From assembly GCA_903970185.1 (NCBI GenBank), contig CAJCIC010000075.1, positions 1-41,180 on the forward strand: 41,180 bases of DNA. The letters run 5' to 3'. Positions 16,913-26,499 of the stretch are shown piece after piece (the stretch's first letter is position 1; each line of letters starts with the position of its first letter). The DNA is from Gammaproteobacteria bacterium (lineage in GTDB: Bacteria; Pseudomonadota; Gammaproteobacteria; Burkholderiales; Burkholderiaceae_D). Both the position numbers and the translations under genes were made by a program. A model generated the notes under the pieces. It was not told the origin of the DNA. It ran no database searches and saw only the letters and a program-made list of their open reading frames with translations.

Positions 16913-17857
16913 ATGACCCTCACCGAACTTCGCTATATCGTCGCCGTTGCGCGCGAGCGGCACTTCGGACGCGCAGCCGACGCCTCGCACGTCAGCCAAC
17001 CGACGCTGTCGGTTGCAATCAAGAAACTCGAGGATGAACTGGGCGTGACGATTTTCGAGCGCGGCGGCAACGAAGTCAGCGTCACCCCGATCGGTGAGCA
17101 GATCGTCGCCCAGGCGACGCTGGTCCTCGAGCAGACGGGCGCGATCCGCGAACTCGCGCGCCAGGGCAAGGATCCGCTTAGCGGGCCGATCCGGCTTGGC
17201 ATCATCTACACCATCGGGCCCTATCTTTTGCCGGACTTCGTGCGCGTCATGATTCGCGATACACCGGCGATGCCGCTCGTCCTGCAGGAAAACTATACCG
17301 TCAAGCTGATCGAGATGATCAAGCTTGGAGAACTCGACGCGGCCATCCTGGCGCTGCCGCTTCCCGAGTCGGGACTGCTGGCGCAGCCGCTTTATGACGA
17401 ACCGTTTGTCGTGGCCGTGCCGCGCCATCACCCGTTTGCCAAACGCAGGTCGATTTCGACTGCCGAGCTGAAGGATCAGACCATGCTCCTGCTTGGCGCT
17501 GGCCACTGCTTTCGCGACCAGGTCCTGGAAGTGTGCCCGGAGCTGTCGCGCTTCTCGCCGCATCCGGCGGGAATCCAGAAAACGTTCGAGGGAAGCTCGC
17601 TTGAGACCATTCGCCACATGGTGGCAAGCGGCATTGGCATTACGGTCCTGCCGAAAACCGCCATTTCGCAGCCAGCGACCAAAGACAGCCTGCTTGCCTA
17701 CATTCCGTTTGATCCGCCCTCACCCGAGCGGCGCGTGGTCCTGGCGTGGCGCAAGACCTTTCCTCGGCCAACGGCGATCGAAGCCGTACGCAAGGCGGTC
17801 ATCGCCTGCCCGCTGCCGGGGGCAACCAGGCTTGACCTGCCGGCGGAGATGACTTAG
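16913..17857 (+). CDS. oxyR: LysR-type peroxide regulator OxyR
   Basis: Transcription factor that senses hydrogen peroxide through a reversible disulfide and activates antioxidant genes. The 314-residue product has the LysR winged helix at 1-60 (RAADASHVSQPTLSVAIKKLE) and a C-terminal substrate-binding-like domain. Its redox cysteines fall at C199 (GAGHCF) and C208 (EVCPE), the same numbering as in E. coli OxyR. The ATG at 16913 is chosen because the longer frame from 16697 lies inside rlmK. It follows rlmK by 10 nt and precedes dps, a classical OxyR target, by 104 nt. Confidence 0.95.
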   Translation: MTLTELRYIVAVARERHFGRAADASHVSQPTLSVAIKKLEDELGVTIFERGGNEVSVTPIGEQIVAQATLVLEQTGAIRELARQGKDPLSGPIRLGIIYTIGPYLLPDFVRVMIRDTPAMPLVLQENYTVKLIEMIKLGELDAAILALPLPESGLLAQPLYDEPFVVAVPRHHPFAKRRSISTAELKDQTMLLLGAGHCFRDQVLEVCPELSRFSPHPAGIQKTFEGSSLETIRHMVASGIGITVLPKTAISQPATKDSLLAYIPFDPPSPERRVVLAWRKTFPRPTAIEAVRKAVIACPLPGATRLDLPAEMT

Positions 17858-17860
17858 TCA

Positions 17861-17897
17861 AAATCAATCGGTAAGGTAATTACGATTAATTTGATTT
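17861..17897. promoter_or_regulatory. Inverted repeat upstream of dps, regulator-site candidate
   Basis: AAATCAA (17861-17867) and TTGATTT (17891-17897) are perfect inverted copies 23 nt apart in an AT-rich stretch. The right arm covers the candidate dps -35 box. It lies directly after oxyR, but it does not show a convincing ATAG/CTAT pattern, so assignment to OxyR is only a possibility. Confidence 0.4.
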
Positions 17898-17919
17898 ATG
17901 GCGTGTCTGATCCTATCCT
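17891..17919 (+). promoter_or_regulatory. Candidate sigma70 promoter for dps
   Basis: TTGATT and TATCCT are separated by 17 nt, 42 nt before the dps ATG. They match consensus at 4 of 6 and 4 of 6, with ideal spacing. Confidence 0.55.
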
Positions 17920-17961
17920 GAGGTCATTGGATCGACAATTGATCTGCAAAGGAGGCCTCTT

Positions 17962-18456
17962 ATGAACAAAACGACATCGACCAAGGTCAGGCCCAGGCTC
18001 GGCCTTGCCGAAGCCGCACTCAAGGACGTCAGCCAGATTCTCGGGGTTCTGCTCGCCGACGAAGTCCTGCTGTACCTGAAAACGCGCAACTTCCACTGGA
18101 ACGTGGTCGGTGCGAATTTCATCGAAATGCACAAGTTCTTCGAGGACCAGTACGAAGAACTCGATGACATTCTTGACGAGGTGGCCGAGCGGATTCGCAG
18201 CATCGGCAGCCGTGCGCCGGGATCGATGGCCGAATTCCTGGGCGCGACGCGCCTAAAGGAAAGCGATGGCAAGGTGGCGCACGCGGCGGGCATCATCGAA
18301 GTCTTGCTTGCCGATCACGAAACGGTGATTCGCGGCATTCGCCACGATCTTGCAGCGGTGGCCAAAGCCAATGACGCCGGCACCGAAGACTTCCTCATCG
18401 GGCTTATCGAGCAGCACGAAAAAATGGCCTGGATGCTGCGCTCACACCTGCAGTGA
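17962..18456 (+). CDS. dps: Dps/ferritin-like DNA-protection protein
   Basis: A 164-residue ferritin-like protein that forms a dodecameric shell, oxidises Fe(II) with hydrogen peroxide and protects DNA. The ferroxidase-site signature is present: TRNFHWNVVGANFIEMHKFFEDQYEELDD, read in two parts as NFHWNVVG and HKFFEDQYEELDD, with the expected His, Asp and Glu ligands. A lysine- and arginine-bearing N-terminal tail (NKTTSTKVRPR) could contact DNA. A strong AGGAGG lies 6 nt before the ATG. Its place after oxyR fits control by peroxide stress. The gene is convergent with ugpC. Confidence 0.93.
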   Translation: MNKTTSTKVRPRLGLAEAALKDVSQILGVLLADEVLLYLKTRNFHWNVVGANFIEMHKFFEDQYEELDDILDEVAERIRSIGSRAPGSMAEFLGATRLKESDGKVAHAAGIIEVLLADHETVIRGIRHDLAAVAKANDAGTEDFLIGLIEQHEKMAWMLRSHLQ

Positions 18457-18471
18457 GCGCTTGCAGGCGCT
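18456..18471. repeat. Small hairpin between convergent dps and ugpC
   Basis: AGCGC and GCGCT enclose a 6-nt loop, spanning the gap between the two stop codons. It lacks a T-run, so it is at most a weak terminator. Confidence 0.25.
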
Positions 18472-19525
18472 AGTCGAGCGCGATGCGGGCGCCCGACTGG
18501 TCAAACCAGTGCAGGCTGCCGCGCGTGCCGAGCATGACCTTTTCATCTTCAGAAATGCGCGTCTCGGCACCCACGCGCAGGACCACCTGCGATTCGCCCA
18601 CGCGGCCATGCACGAGCAGTTCCGCCCCGAGCGCTTCAACCAGGTCGACCGTAAAGGGCCACGCACCCGCGCCAATCGCCAAATGCTCGGGTCGCACGCC
18701 CAGATAGACGGGTCGATCGACCTCCGGCCGCGCACCGCCAAGCGCCAGCACCTGCTTGCTTTCGGTGACGAAATTGCCATCGGCTGATACCGTGCCCTGG
18801 ATCAGGTTCATCGGCGGCGAGCCGATGAAGGAAGCGACAAAAATCGATGCGGGCCTCGCATACACCTCGGCGGGCGTGCCGATCTGCTCGGCGCGGCCCG
18901 CATTCATCACGATCATGCGCTCGCCAAGCGTCATCGCCTCGATCTGGTCGTGCGTCACGTAGAGGCTTGTCGTACCCAGGCGCTGATGGAGTTTCTTGAT
19001 TTCAAGGCGCATCTGCACCCTGAGCTTGGCGTCAAGATTCGATAGCGGCTCATCAAACAGGAAGACCGCGGGCTCGCGCACGATGGCGCGCCCCATGGCC
19101 ACGCGCTGACGCTGGCCACCTGAGAGTTCGCGCGGCTTCCTCTGAAGCAGCGCGCCCAGTTCGAGAATGTCGGCCGCCGCCTTGACGCGTCTTGCAATCT
19201 CTTCAATTGGGGTCTTGGCGATGCCCAGGCCATAGGCCATGTTGCGATACACCGACATGTGCGGATAAAGGGCGTAGTTCTGGAACACCATGGCAATGTC
19301 GCGGTCCTTGGGTTCGACCTGGTTGACGACGCGCTCGCCGATCAGAATCTCGCCTGCCGTGATGTCCTCAAGGCCTGCGACCATGCGCAACAGCGTCGAT
19401 TTGCCACAACCGGACGGGCCGACCATGACGACGAATTCGCCATCGGCAATATCGACACTGACGCCGTGCACCACCCGGGTCGTGCCATAGCTCTTTTCAA
19501 CATGCTTCAGTTGCAGACGCGCCAT
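18470..19525 (-). CDS. ugpC: Glycerol-3-phosphate ABC transporter ATPase UgpC
   Basis: ATPase subunit of the binding-protein-dependent importer for sn-glycerol-3-phosphate. The 351-residue product has Walker [10 protein letters not shown], signature [14 protein letters not shown], Walker [13 protein letters not shown] and a C-terminal OB-fold (TOBE) regulatory domain with [13 protein letters not shown], as in the MalK/UgpC group. The ATG at 19525 ([14 protein letters not shown]) is used; the open frame upstream overlaps ugpE and has no domain. It begins 1 nt after the ugpE stop, so translation is coupled. The motifs alone do not separate UgpC from other MalK-like ATPases; the neighbouring genes decide. 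Confidence 0.9.
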   Translation of the reverse strand: MARLQLKHVEKSYGTTRVVHGVSVDIADGEFVVMVGPSGCGKSTLLRMVAGLEDITAGEILIGERVVNQVEPKDRDIAMVFQNYALYPHMSVYRNMAYGLGIAKTPIEEIARRVKAAADILELGALLQRKPRELSGGQRQRVAMGRAIVREPAVFLFDEPLSNLDAKLRVQMRLEIKKLHQRLGTTSLYVTHDQIEAMTLGERMIVMNAGRAEQIGTPAEVYARPASIFVASFIGSPPMNLIQGTVSADGNFVTESKQVLALGGARPEVDRPVYLGVRPEHLAIGAGAWPFTVDLVEALGAELLVHGRVGESQVVLRVGAETRISEDEKVMLGTRGSLHWFDQSGARIALD

Positions 19526-19526
19526 A

Positions 19527-20375
19527 TCATTTTTCCGAGTCGACGAGGCCCCTGACGAACCAGCGCTGCATGCCGATGACAACGACCAGCGGCGGCAGCA
19601 TGGCGAGCACCGCCGTGGCCATGACCAGATTCCATTCGGTCGCGGCATCACCGCCTGGGATCATGCGCTTGATGCCGATCACGGTCGTATACATCGATTC
19701 GCGCGTGGTCACGAGCAGGGGCCAGAGGTACTGGTTCCAGCCGTAGATGAACATGATGACGAAGAGCGCGGCAATGTTGGTCTTTGACAGCGGCAGCACG
19801 ACGTCAAGGAAAAAACGCATTGGCGTTGCGCCGTCGATGCGCGCGGCCTCTGCGAGTTCATCGGGCAGGGTCAGAAAAAACTGGCGAAACAGGAAGGTCG
19901 CCGTTGCGCTTGCGATGAGCGGCAACGTCAGGCCGGTATAGGTATCGACCAGATGCAGTTCGGATACGACCTGATAGGTGGGCAGAATGCGCACCTCGAC
20001 GGGCAGCATCAGCGTCACGAAGATCATCCAGAAAAACAGCTGCCGCAGGGGGAAGCGGAAGTACACGATGGCGAATGCCGACAGGATGGAAATGCTGATC
20101 TTTCCGAACGCGATGACAAGCGCCATGATCAGGCTGTTGACGAGCATCGGCCACACTGGCGCAGCCGAGCCCTGGCTCGAGCCGTGCAGCAGCACGGCCT
20201 TGAAATTGTTGACCAGCTCGCTGCCTGGCGACAGTCGCATCGGCACTTCAAGGGTCTGGTCAAGCGTCAAGGTCGAGGCAATCAGCGCGACATAGACGGG
20301 AAGGATGACGATGACGACGCCAGCGATCAGGATGGCATGACTGAGGGCGTCAAGCAGGGGGCGTCGCTCGACCAT
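19527..20375 (-). CDS. ugpE: Glycerol-3-phosphate ABC permease UgpE
   Basis: One of the two inner-membrane permease subunits of the glycerol-3-phosphate importer. The 282-residue product has about six membrane segments and the EAA loop [22 protein letters not shown] that docks the ATPase, here split as [10 protein letters not shown] and FLDVVLPLS. The start overlaps the ugpA stop by one base (TGATG), a sign of translational coupling. Length and motif placement are normal for the MalG/UgpE group. It pairs with UgpA and is energised by UgpC. Confidence 0.91.
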   Translation of the reverse strand: MVERRPLLDALSHAILIAGVVIVILPVYVALIASTLTLDQTLEVPMRLSPGSELVNNFKAVLLHGSSQGSAAPVWPMLVNSLIMALVIAFGKISISILSAFAIVYFRFPLRQLFFWMIFVTLMLPVEVRILPTYQVVSELHLVDTYTGLTLPLIASATATFLFRQFFLTLPDELAEAARIDGATPMRFFLDVVLPLSKTNIAALFVIMFIYGWNQYLWPLLVTTRESMYTTVIGIKRMIPGGDAATEWNLVMATAVLAMLPPLVVVIGMQRWFVRGLVDSEK

Positions 20376-21253
20376 CAGTACTGGACCTTTTTCTCGACAT
20401 AGCGAAACTGCACGACCGTAAGCGCAATGACGATGACCATGAGGACTACGGATTGCGCGGCCGAGCCACCCAGATCGCCCGCCTGCATGCCATCGCGATA
20501 GACCTCGAAGACCAGAATCGACGTCGACTGGGCGGGGCCGCCATGGGTGGCCGCGTCAACGATCGCGAAGGTGTCGAAAAAGGCGTAGACGATGTTGACG
20601 ACAAGCAGGAAAAAGGAGGTCGGCGATAACAGCGGCAGCACGATGTCCTTGAAGCGGCGCAAGGGGCCGGCGCCGTCGATGGCTGCAGCCTCGATGAGCG
20701 AACGCGGAATCGACTGCAGGCCGGCGAGAAAAAACAGGAAGTTGTAGCTGATCTGCTTCCACGCGGCGGCAAGCACGATCAGAAGCAACGCCTGTCCGGG
20801 GTGGACGAAGTAATTCCACTGCACGCCAAGCGCTTCCAGCCAGTGGCTGACGATGCCCAGCGCCGGACTCAGCAGGAACAGCCAGAGCACGCCTGCGACC
20901 GCAGGCGCCACGGCGTAGGGTGCAATCAGGAGTGTCTTGTAAATGCCCGCCCCACTTACGATGCGATCGGCAAAGACGGCGAGCACCAGTGCGACGGAAA
21001 GACCGATCACCGCAACCAGCACGGAAAATTCGAGCGTCAGCGTAAAGGAGTTGAGATACAGCGGGTTATGCAGCAGGTCCTTGAAGTTGTCGAACCAGAC
21101 GAAACTCGTGCGCGCTGCAAAGACGTCCTGCGACAGCAGCGACTGGCGCACCGCCTGGAATGCCGGCCAGAAAAAAAACACCAGGGTCACCGCCATTTGC
21201 GGTGCCACCAGCGCATAGGGCAGCCAGCGCGAGCGAAACAGCGTGCGTTTCAC
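20375..21253 (-). CDS. ugpA: Glycerol-3-phosphate ABC permease UgpA
   Basis: Second inner-membrane permease subunit of the importer. The 292-residue product begins with a short basic segment and then [21 protein letters not shown], followed by about five further membrane segments. The EAA loop is [14 protein letters not shown]. It lies 39 nt after ugpB and overlaps ugpE by one base, giving the usual ugpBAEC order. Similar permeases serve other sugars, so the substrate call depends on UgpB and gene order. Confidence 0.91.
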   Translation of the reverse strand: MKRTLFRSRWLPYALVAPQMAVTLVFFFWPAFQAVRQSLLSQDVFAARTSFVWFDNFKDLLHNPLYLNSFTLTLEFSVLVAVIGLSVALVLAVFADRIVSGAGIYKTLLIAPYAVAPAVAGVLWLFLLSPALGIVSHWLEALGVQWNYFVHPGQALLLIVLAAAWKQISYNFLFFLAGLQSIPRSLIEAAAIDGAGPLRRFKDIVLPLLSPTSFFLLVVNIVYAFFDTFAIVDAATHGGPAQSTSILVFEVYRDGMQAGDLGGSAAQSVVLMVIVIALTVVQFRYVEKKVQY

Positions 21254-21292
21254 CGCGCGAAGCTTGGCCCAGTGGTCTTGCGCGTCACAGCT

Positions 21293-22603
21293 CTAGCTGG
21301 TTTTCTCGAACTTGGCCATCAGCTCGTCACCGCGCTCGACTGCCGCATCGAGTGCCTGCTTGGCCGTCTTCTGCCCGCTCCAGACCGATTCGAGTTCCTC
21401 GTCGATGACGTTGCGCAGCTGCACGAAGTTGCCGATGCGCAGACCGCGTGAATTGTCCGTGGGGGGCTTGTTGAGCAGCTCCTTCACGGCGATGTCAAAG
21501 CCCGGGTGGGTGTCATAGAAGCCCGACTTCTTCACGGCATCATAGGCGGCAATGGTGATCGGCACGTATCCCGTGCCCTCGTGCCATTCGATCTGGTTTT
21601 CGGTCGTGGAGAGATAGCTCAGGAATTTGGCGACGCCCTTGTATTCTTCAGGCGTCTTGCCCGACATGACCCAAAGACTCGCGCCGCCGATGATGGCGTT
21701 TTGCGGAGCGCCCTTGACGTCCGGATAGTAGGGCATGGCCGAGACGCCGAAGGCGAACTTGGCCTGTGACTTGATCGTCGCATACGACCCCGACGAGGTC
21801 ATGATCATGCCGCAGGCGCCACTTGTGAAATTGCCAAGCGGCTCGTCCTTGCGACCGGCGTAGGTGAAGATGCCTTCCTTGGCCCAGCGTGCCAGGTCGT
21901 CGATGTGGCGCACCTGCAGCGGGCCGTTGAACTCGAGGCGCGCCTGCGGTCCGCCAAGGCCATTGTCGAGCGAGGCGAAAGGAACGTTGTGCCATGCACC
22001 GAAGTTCTCGATTTGCGCCCACGATTGCCAGCCGGTGGTGAAACCACAGGTCATGCCCGATGCCTTGAGCTTGCGCGCATCGTTTTCCACGTCGGCCCAG
22101 GTCACAGGCGCGACGTCAGGAAGTCCGGCCTTCTTGAATGCATCCTTGTTGTAGTAGAAGGTGACCGTCGAACTGTTGAAGGGCATCGACAGCATCTTGC
22201 CGCTGGCATCGGAGTAATAGCCGGCGACAGGCGCGATGTACGCCTTCGGATCGAACGGCTCGTTGGCATCGGCCATCAATTTGTAGACCGGCACGATCGC
22301 GCCCTTGGCCGACATCATGGTGGCGGTGCCGACTTCGAAGACCTGCAGGATGGCCGGTGCATTGCCTGCGCGATAGGCGGCAATGGCGGCGGTCATCGAT
22401 TCGTCGTACTGGCCTTTGTAGACCGGCGTCACCTTGAATTCGGTCTGGCTTGCATTGAACTTGGTCGCAATGGCGTTGACCCTGTCGCCAAGCGGCCCGG
22501 CCATCGAGTGCCACCAGAAAATTTCGGTGGTGGCATTGGCCGGGGAAAATGCGCAAAAGCTGGCGACAAGTGCCGCGCTTCGCAGCATGGGTAATAATTT
22601 CAT
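21293..22603 (-). CDS. ugpB: Glycerol-3-phosphate-binding periplasmic protein UgpB
   Basis: Periplasmic receptor that delivers glycerol-3-phosphate or glycerophosphodiesters to UgpAE. The 436-residue product starts with a Sec signal peptide (MKLLPMLRSAALVASFCAF, cleavage probably after ANA) and continues TEIFWWHSMAGPLGDRV, typical of UgpB in the cluster of extracellular solute-binding family 1. GGAG lies 8 nt before the ATG. It is the first gene of the operon, and a candidate PHO box ends 31 nt upstream, fitting induction on phosphate starvation. The ugpQ phosphodiesterase gene often found after ugpC is absent here. Confidence 0.93.
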   Translation of the reverse strand: MKLLPMLRSAALVASFCAFSPANATTEIFWWHSMAGPLGDRVNAIATKFNASQTEFKVTPVYKGQYDESMTAAIAAYRAGNAPAILQVFEVGTATMMSAKGAIVPVYKLMADANEPFDPKAYIAPVAGYYSDASGKMLSMPFNSSTVTFYYNKDAFKKAGLPDVAPVTWADVENDARKLKASGMTCGFTTGWQSWAQIENFGAWHNVPFASLDNGLGGPQARLEFNGPLQVRHIDDLARWAKEGIFTYAGRKDEPLGNFTSGACGMIMTSSGSYATIKSQAKFAFGVSAMPYYPDVKGAPQNAIIGGASLWVMSGKTPEEYKGVAKFLSYLSTTENQIEWHEGTGYVPITIAAYDAVKKSGFYDTHPGFDIAVKELLNKPPTDNSRGLRIGNFVQLRNVIDEELESVWSGQKTAKQALDAAVERGDELMAKFEKTS

Positions 22604-22634
22604 TTTCGAGTCTCCTGAATAGACCGCCTATGGT

Positions 22635-22652
22635 GTGCCGCATTTATGACTT
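22635..22652 (-). promoter_or_regulatory. Candidate PHO box (PhoB site) upstream of ugpB
   Basis: The minus-strand sequence AAGTCATAAATGCGGCAC matches 13 of 18 positions of the E. coli PHO box consensus, including the GTCATAAAT core and the final CAC, with the two half-sites in correct phase. It lies 31 nt before ugpB, an operon controlled by PhoB in E. coli. The match was made by eye. Confidence 0.55.
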
Positions 22653-22680
22653 GTTTGCGACATCGGCCGTACGATAGCGG

Positions 22681-23571
22681 ATGACCCCTTTGATGGCAAC
22701 GCAGACCAACCCGCCCCCGCGCTGGCTCAGCTACATCCGCCTGACGCGCTTGAACCGTCCGATCGGCATCCTGCTTCTGCTCTGGCCAACGCTTTGGGCG
22801 CTGTGGTTTGCAGCCAGCGGCCACGTGCCCCTGGGGATGCTTGCAATCTTTGTTGCCGGCACGGTGCTGATGCGCTCGGCGGGGTGCGCGATCAACGATT
22901 TTGCCGATCGCAACTTCGATCGCCATGTGAAGCGCACGCGCGAGCGGCCGGTGACAAGTGGCGCCATCTCGCCTCGCGAGGCGCTCGTCGTGGCGGCAAC
23001 GCTGGCCCTGTGCGCAGCGCTCCTGTTGCTGCCGCTAAACCGCCTGAGCTGGATGCTGGCCCTGGTCGCGCTCCTGATCGCAGCGACTTATCCTTACAGC
23101 AAGCGCGTTTTTGCGCTGCCGCAGGCCTACCTTGGCATCGCCTTCGGTTTTGGCATCCCGATGGCCTACGCGGCACTGCTTGATCGCGTACCGGCCCAAG
23201 CCTGGCTGTTGCTGGTCGTCAACGTCTTCTGGACGATTGCCTACGACACCGAATACGCCATGGTCGACAGGGACGATGACCTGCGCATCGGCATTCGCAC
23301 TGCGGCGATCACTTTTGGCCGCGCCGATGTGCTTGCGGTGATGCTGTGCTACGCGGCAACGCTGGCCGGACTTTATGTCGCCGGCCACCTTGCCGGTCGC
23401 GGGCTGGTGTATGACACGGGGCTTGCCATTGCCGCCGCGATTGCCCTCTATCACTACCGCTTGATCCGTTCCCGTTCGCGTGAAGGCTGCTTCAAGGCGT
23501 TCTTGCACAACAACTGGTTTGGAGGCGTGATCTTCGCGGCTTTGGCACTTGACTACCTGACCGCGTCATAG
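22681..23571 (+). CDS. ubiA: 4-hydroxybenzoate polyprenyltransferase UbiA
   Basis: Inner-membrane prenyltransferase that joins the polyprenyl chain to 4-hydroxybenzoate in ubiquinone synthesis. The 296-residue product has about eight membrane segments. Both aspartate-rich magnesium/diphosphate motifs are present: NDFADRNFD in the first half and [12 protein letters not shown] in the second. The start at 22681 begins MTPLMATQ; an ATG four codons later is an alternative. It is divergent from ugpB over a 77-nt region and convergent with proC. No ubiC is adjacent. Confidence 0.94.
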   Translation: MTPLMATQTNPPPRWLSYIRLTRLNRPIGILLLLWPTLWALWFAASGHVPLGMLAIFVAGTVLMRSAGCAINDFADRNFDRHVKRTRERPVTSGAISPREALVVAATLALCAALLLLPLNRLSWMLALVALLIAATYPYSKRVFALPQAYLGIAFGFGIPMAYAALLDRVPAQAWLLLVVNVFWTIAYDTEYAMVDRDDDLRIGIRTAAITFGRADVLAVMLCYAATLAGLYVAGHLAGRGLVYDTGLAIAAAIALYHYRLIRSRSREGCFKAFLHNNWFGGVIFAALALDYLTAS

Positions 23572-23621
23572 ACGCGGGCGTGGCCGACCCGGCAGCGCGT
23601 TGGCATTGATCGTCAGGGCGC

Positions 23622-23643
23622 TGCGCAGTCGGTGCGCAGTCGG
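23622..23643. repeat. Tandem 11-bp direct repeat
   Basis: TGCGCAGTCGG occurs twice without a spacer in the 92-nt gap between the convergent ubiA and proC genes. No clear intrinsic terminator is visible there. Confidence 0.6.
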
Positions 23644-23663
23644 TCGAACCCATCGTGTGCCAT

Positions 23664-24482
23664 TCAGGAAGGAAAGTAAGCGCGGCCGAGCTCCTCAGCA
23701 CGCGCACGCGCTTTGGCAACGGCCCTTTTCAGGGCGCCTGCAACGTCGTCTGCGCCCAGGCTGTCGAGGGCGGCCTGGGTCGTGCCGCCTTTGGACGTGA
23801 CCTGCTCGCGCAACCTCGAAGGCGCTTCCTGCGCGCCGCTTGCAAGGCGTGAAGCGCCAGCGAAGGTGGCAAGCGCGAGGCGGCGGCTGGTGCCGGCATC
23901 GAGCCCTTGTGCAAGTGCTGCGGCCTCGAGTGCTTCGATCAAATAGAAAACATAGGCCGGGCCGCTGCCTGAGACGGCAGTGACGGCGTCGAGCTGGCGC
24001 TCGTCGTCGACCCAGATCACTTCGCCCGCAGCGCTTAGGACGTCGTCGGCATCCTGTCTTTGTGAGGCGCTGGCCGTGCTGCTCGCAAATGCGCCGGAGA
24101 TGCCTGCGCCGATCAGGGCGGGGGTGTTGGGCATGGCGCGCACGATCGCTACCGCCGCGGGCAGCCAGGCGCTAAGCGCTGCCGTCGGGATGCCAGCGGC
24201 AATTGAAATCACGAGCGCGCGCGGGCTGATCAGCGCGCGCGCATCGCCAATCGCGGTCTGGACATCGTTGGGCTTGACGGCAATGATGACGACATCGAGG
24301 GCCGCGCCGGATGGGCTCATCGGCACTACGCCGTGGCTCTTGCAAAGCGCCTCGATCGCTTGCGCTTTTGCATCGGTGGCAAAGATCTGCTCTTTCGGCA
24401 GGCCCGCTGCGATGAGGCCGCCGGCAAGCGCGCGCGCCATGTTGCCAGCGCCGATAAAGCCAACTCGAAGTGTCTTGTTCAT
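23664..24482 (-). CDS. proC: Pyrroline-5-carboxylate reductase ProC
   Basis: NADPH-dependent reductase for the last step of proline synthesis. The 272-residue product has the Rossmann motif VGFIGAGNMARALAGG at the start and the C-terminal dimerisation region with VSGSGPAYVFYLIEAL and SKGGTTQAALDSL, both diagnostic. The start overlaps the yggS stop by 4 nt (ATGA), the usual yggS-proC arrangement. Length is normal. proA, an earlier enzyme of the pathway, is 6 kb away in a different transcription unit. Confidence 0.95.
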   Translation of the reverse strand: MNKTLRVGFIGAGNMARALAGGLIAAGLPKEQIFATDAKAQAIEALCKSHGVVPMSPSGAALDVVIIAVKPNDVQTAIGDARALISPRALVISIAAGIPTAALSAWLPAAVAIVRAMPNTPALIGAGISGAFASSTASASQRQDADDVLSAAGEVIWVDDERQLDAVTAVSGSGPAYVFYLIEALEAAALAQGLDAGTSRRLALATFAGASRLASGAQEAPSRLREQVTSKGGTTQAALDSLGADDVAGALKRAVAKARARAEELGRAYFPS

Positions 24483-25213
24483 GAGTCTTGAGGGTCAGAG
24501 GACGGAGCGCGCTCAAGGGTTGCGCCGCCGCGCGCGCCGAAGATGGCCGTGCCCACGCGCACCATGGTTGCGCCTTTGGCAATCGCGTCTTCGAGATCGG
24601 CCGACATGCCCATCGATAACTCGGTCAAATCGGCATGTTCTGCGCGCAAGCTGTCCCTAAGTGCAGCAAGGCGGCCAAAGGCACTGGCATCGCCCGGTCG
24701 TGGAATGGCCATCAGGCCGCGCAGCCTGATGCGCGGAAGCACAGCCACGGCAAGCACCAGTTCGGGCAACGCCTCGGGCAGGACGCCGCTTTTTGTCGCC
24801 TCGGCGCTGATGTTGACCTGGATGCAGACCTCAAGCGGCGCGAAATGGGCTGGACGCTGCTCGGACAGGCGCTCGGCGATTTTTATGCGCTCGACCGTGT
24901 GTACCCAGTCAAAATGTTCGGCAACCAGGCGCGTCTTGTTGCTCTGCAGCGGCCCGATCATGTGCCAGACGAAGGGCGCGACGCCGCGCGCGCTCGCCTC
25001 TTCTTTCGCAAGCGCCATCTTGGGCAGGGCTTCCTGTAGGTAATTTTCCCCAAAATCGCACTGTCCGGTGCTCGATAGTGCGGCAATCGCTTGTGCACCG
25101 AAGGTTTTTGAGACAGCAATAATGCGTACGGAGCGAGGCTCGCGGCCGGCGGCGATTGCCGCCTTGGCAACGCGCTGGCGAACTGCTTGCAAGTTGCTTG
25201 AGAATACAGACAT
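24479..25213 (-). CDS. yggS: PLP homeostasis protein YggS (PLPBP)
   Basis: Pyridoxal-phosphate-binding protein involved in vitamin B6 and amino-acid homeostasis, not a classical enzyme. The 244-residue product is a TIM-barrel-like protein with the PLP lysine in IAVSKTFGAQAI, the motif FGENYLQEA and the C-terminal VRVGTAIFGAR. The ATG at 25213 (MSVFSSNLQAVRQRV) is chosen; the upstream extension of the frame is arginine-rich and lies in the promoter region shared with pilT. It overlaps proC by 4 nt. Confidence 0.93.
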   Translation of the reverse strand: MSVFSSNLQAVRQRVAKAAIAAGREPRSVRIIAVSKTFGAQAIAALSSTGQCDFGENYLQEALPKMALAKEEASARGVAPFVWHMIGPLQSNKTRLVAEHFDWVHTVERIKIAERLSEQRPAHFAPLEVCIQVNISAEATKSGVLPEALPELVLAVAVLPRIRLRGLMAIPRPGDASAFGRLAALRDSLRAEHADLTELSMGMSADLEDAIAKGATMVRVGTAIFGARGGATLERAPSSDPQDS

Positions 25214-25367
25214 AATCAGTCGCGCGCCTTGGCCATTTGCCCTGGGTGCCGCTTTGGCGGTGCCCGTGCGCCTGCGACGCCTCCGTTCGAGCCGATTTCG
25301 GCGAGATCCGGTTTGCAAGCCCGCCAGACGCAGGGCTGCGCCGCAGCGACCTTTCGAAGGATTATAA

Positions 25368-26411
25368 ATGGACATCTCGGAACTGCTCGCCTTTGTTGTC
25401 AAGAACAAGGCGTCAGACCTGCATCTTTCAGCCGGGCTGCCCCCGATGATTCGTGTGCACGGTGACGTGCGCCGCATCAACTTGCCGCCGATGGAGCACA
25501 AGGACGTGCACGGCATGATCTACGACATCATGAACGACGGCCAGCGCAAGTTCTACGAGGAAAATCTGGAATGCGACTTTTCGTTCGCGATCCCGGGGCT
25601 CGCCCGCTTTCGCGTCAATGCCTTCGTGCAAAACCGTGGCGCAGGCGCCGTGATGCGAACCATTCCATCCAAGGTGCTGTCCCTTGAAGAGCTGGCCGCA
25701 CCGAAGATTTTCGTCGAAATCTCCGACCAGCCGCGCGGCATCGTGCTGGTCACGGGACCGACCGGCTCGGGCAAGTCGACGACCCTCGCGGCGATGGTCA
25801 ACCACGTCAACGACAACGAATACGGCCACATCCTGACGGTTGAAGACCCGATCGAATTTGTCCATGAATCGAAGAAGTGCCTGATCAACCAGCGCGAGGT
25901 CGGGCCGCACACGCTGTCGTTTAACAATGCGCTGCGCTCGGCTCTGCGCGAAGACCCCGACGTCATCCTGGTGGGCGAGTTGCGCGACCTTGAAACCATC
26001 CGTCTCGCCCTGACGGCGGCAGAAACCGGCCACCTGGTGTTCGGCACGCTGCATACCTCGTCTGCGGCCAAGACCATCGACCGCGTCGTCGACGTGTTTC
26101 CGGCGGCAGAAAAGGAAATGGTGCGGGCCATGCTCTCGGAGTCGCTGCGCGCCGTGATTTCGCAAACGCTGCTCAAGACCAAGGATGGCAATGGCCGCGT
26201 CGCCGCGCACGAAATCATGATCGGCACGCCGGCGATCCGAAACCTGATTCGTGAAGGCAAGATCGCCCAGATGTATTCTGCGATCCAGACCGGCCAGAAC
26301 TTCGGTATGCAAACGCTCGACCAGAACCTGCTCGATCTGGTCAGGCGCAATGTCGTCGCAACTGCCGAGGCCCGCAACAAGGCTGCGAACAAAGATAATT
26401 TCCCCGGCTAG
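25368..26411 (+). CDS. pilT: Type IV pilus retraction ATPase PilT
   Basis: Hexameric ATPase at the inner face of the cytoplasmic membrane that depolymerises type IV pili for twitching motility and DNA uptake. The 347-residue product has an N-terminal PAS-like part with VKNKASDLHLSAGLPP, Walker A TGPTGSGKST (129-138), a Walker B region with DPDVILVGELRD, the histidine motif FGTLHTSSAAKT and the C-terminal AIRNLIREGK retraction motif. AAGGA lies 7 nt before the ATG. It is divergent from yggS and followed by pilU after 88 nt. Confidence 0.96.
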   Translation: MDISELLAFVVKNKASDLHLSAGLPPMIRVHGDVRRINLPPMEHKDVHGMIYDIMNDGQRKFYEENLECDFSFAIPGLARFRVNAFVQNRGAGAVMRTIPSKVLSLEELAAPKIFVEISDQPRGIVLVTGPTGSGKSTTLAAMVNHVNDNEYGHILTVEDPIEFVHESKKCLINQREVGPHTLSFNNALRSALREDPDVILVGELRDLETIRLALTAAETGHLVFGTLHTSSAAKTIDRVVDVFPAAEKEMVRAMLSESLRAVISQTLLKTKDGNGRVAAHEIMIGTPAIRNLIREGKIAQMYSAIQTGQNFGMQTLDQNLLDLVRRNVVATAEARNKAANKDNFPG

Positions 26412-26499
26412 CGACTTTTCGCGCCGCCCGCCTGGTTTTGCAGGCGATTGTGGCAAGGGACGTCCAACGGCGTCTTAAGACACACGATCTAGGATTGAA

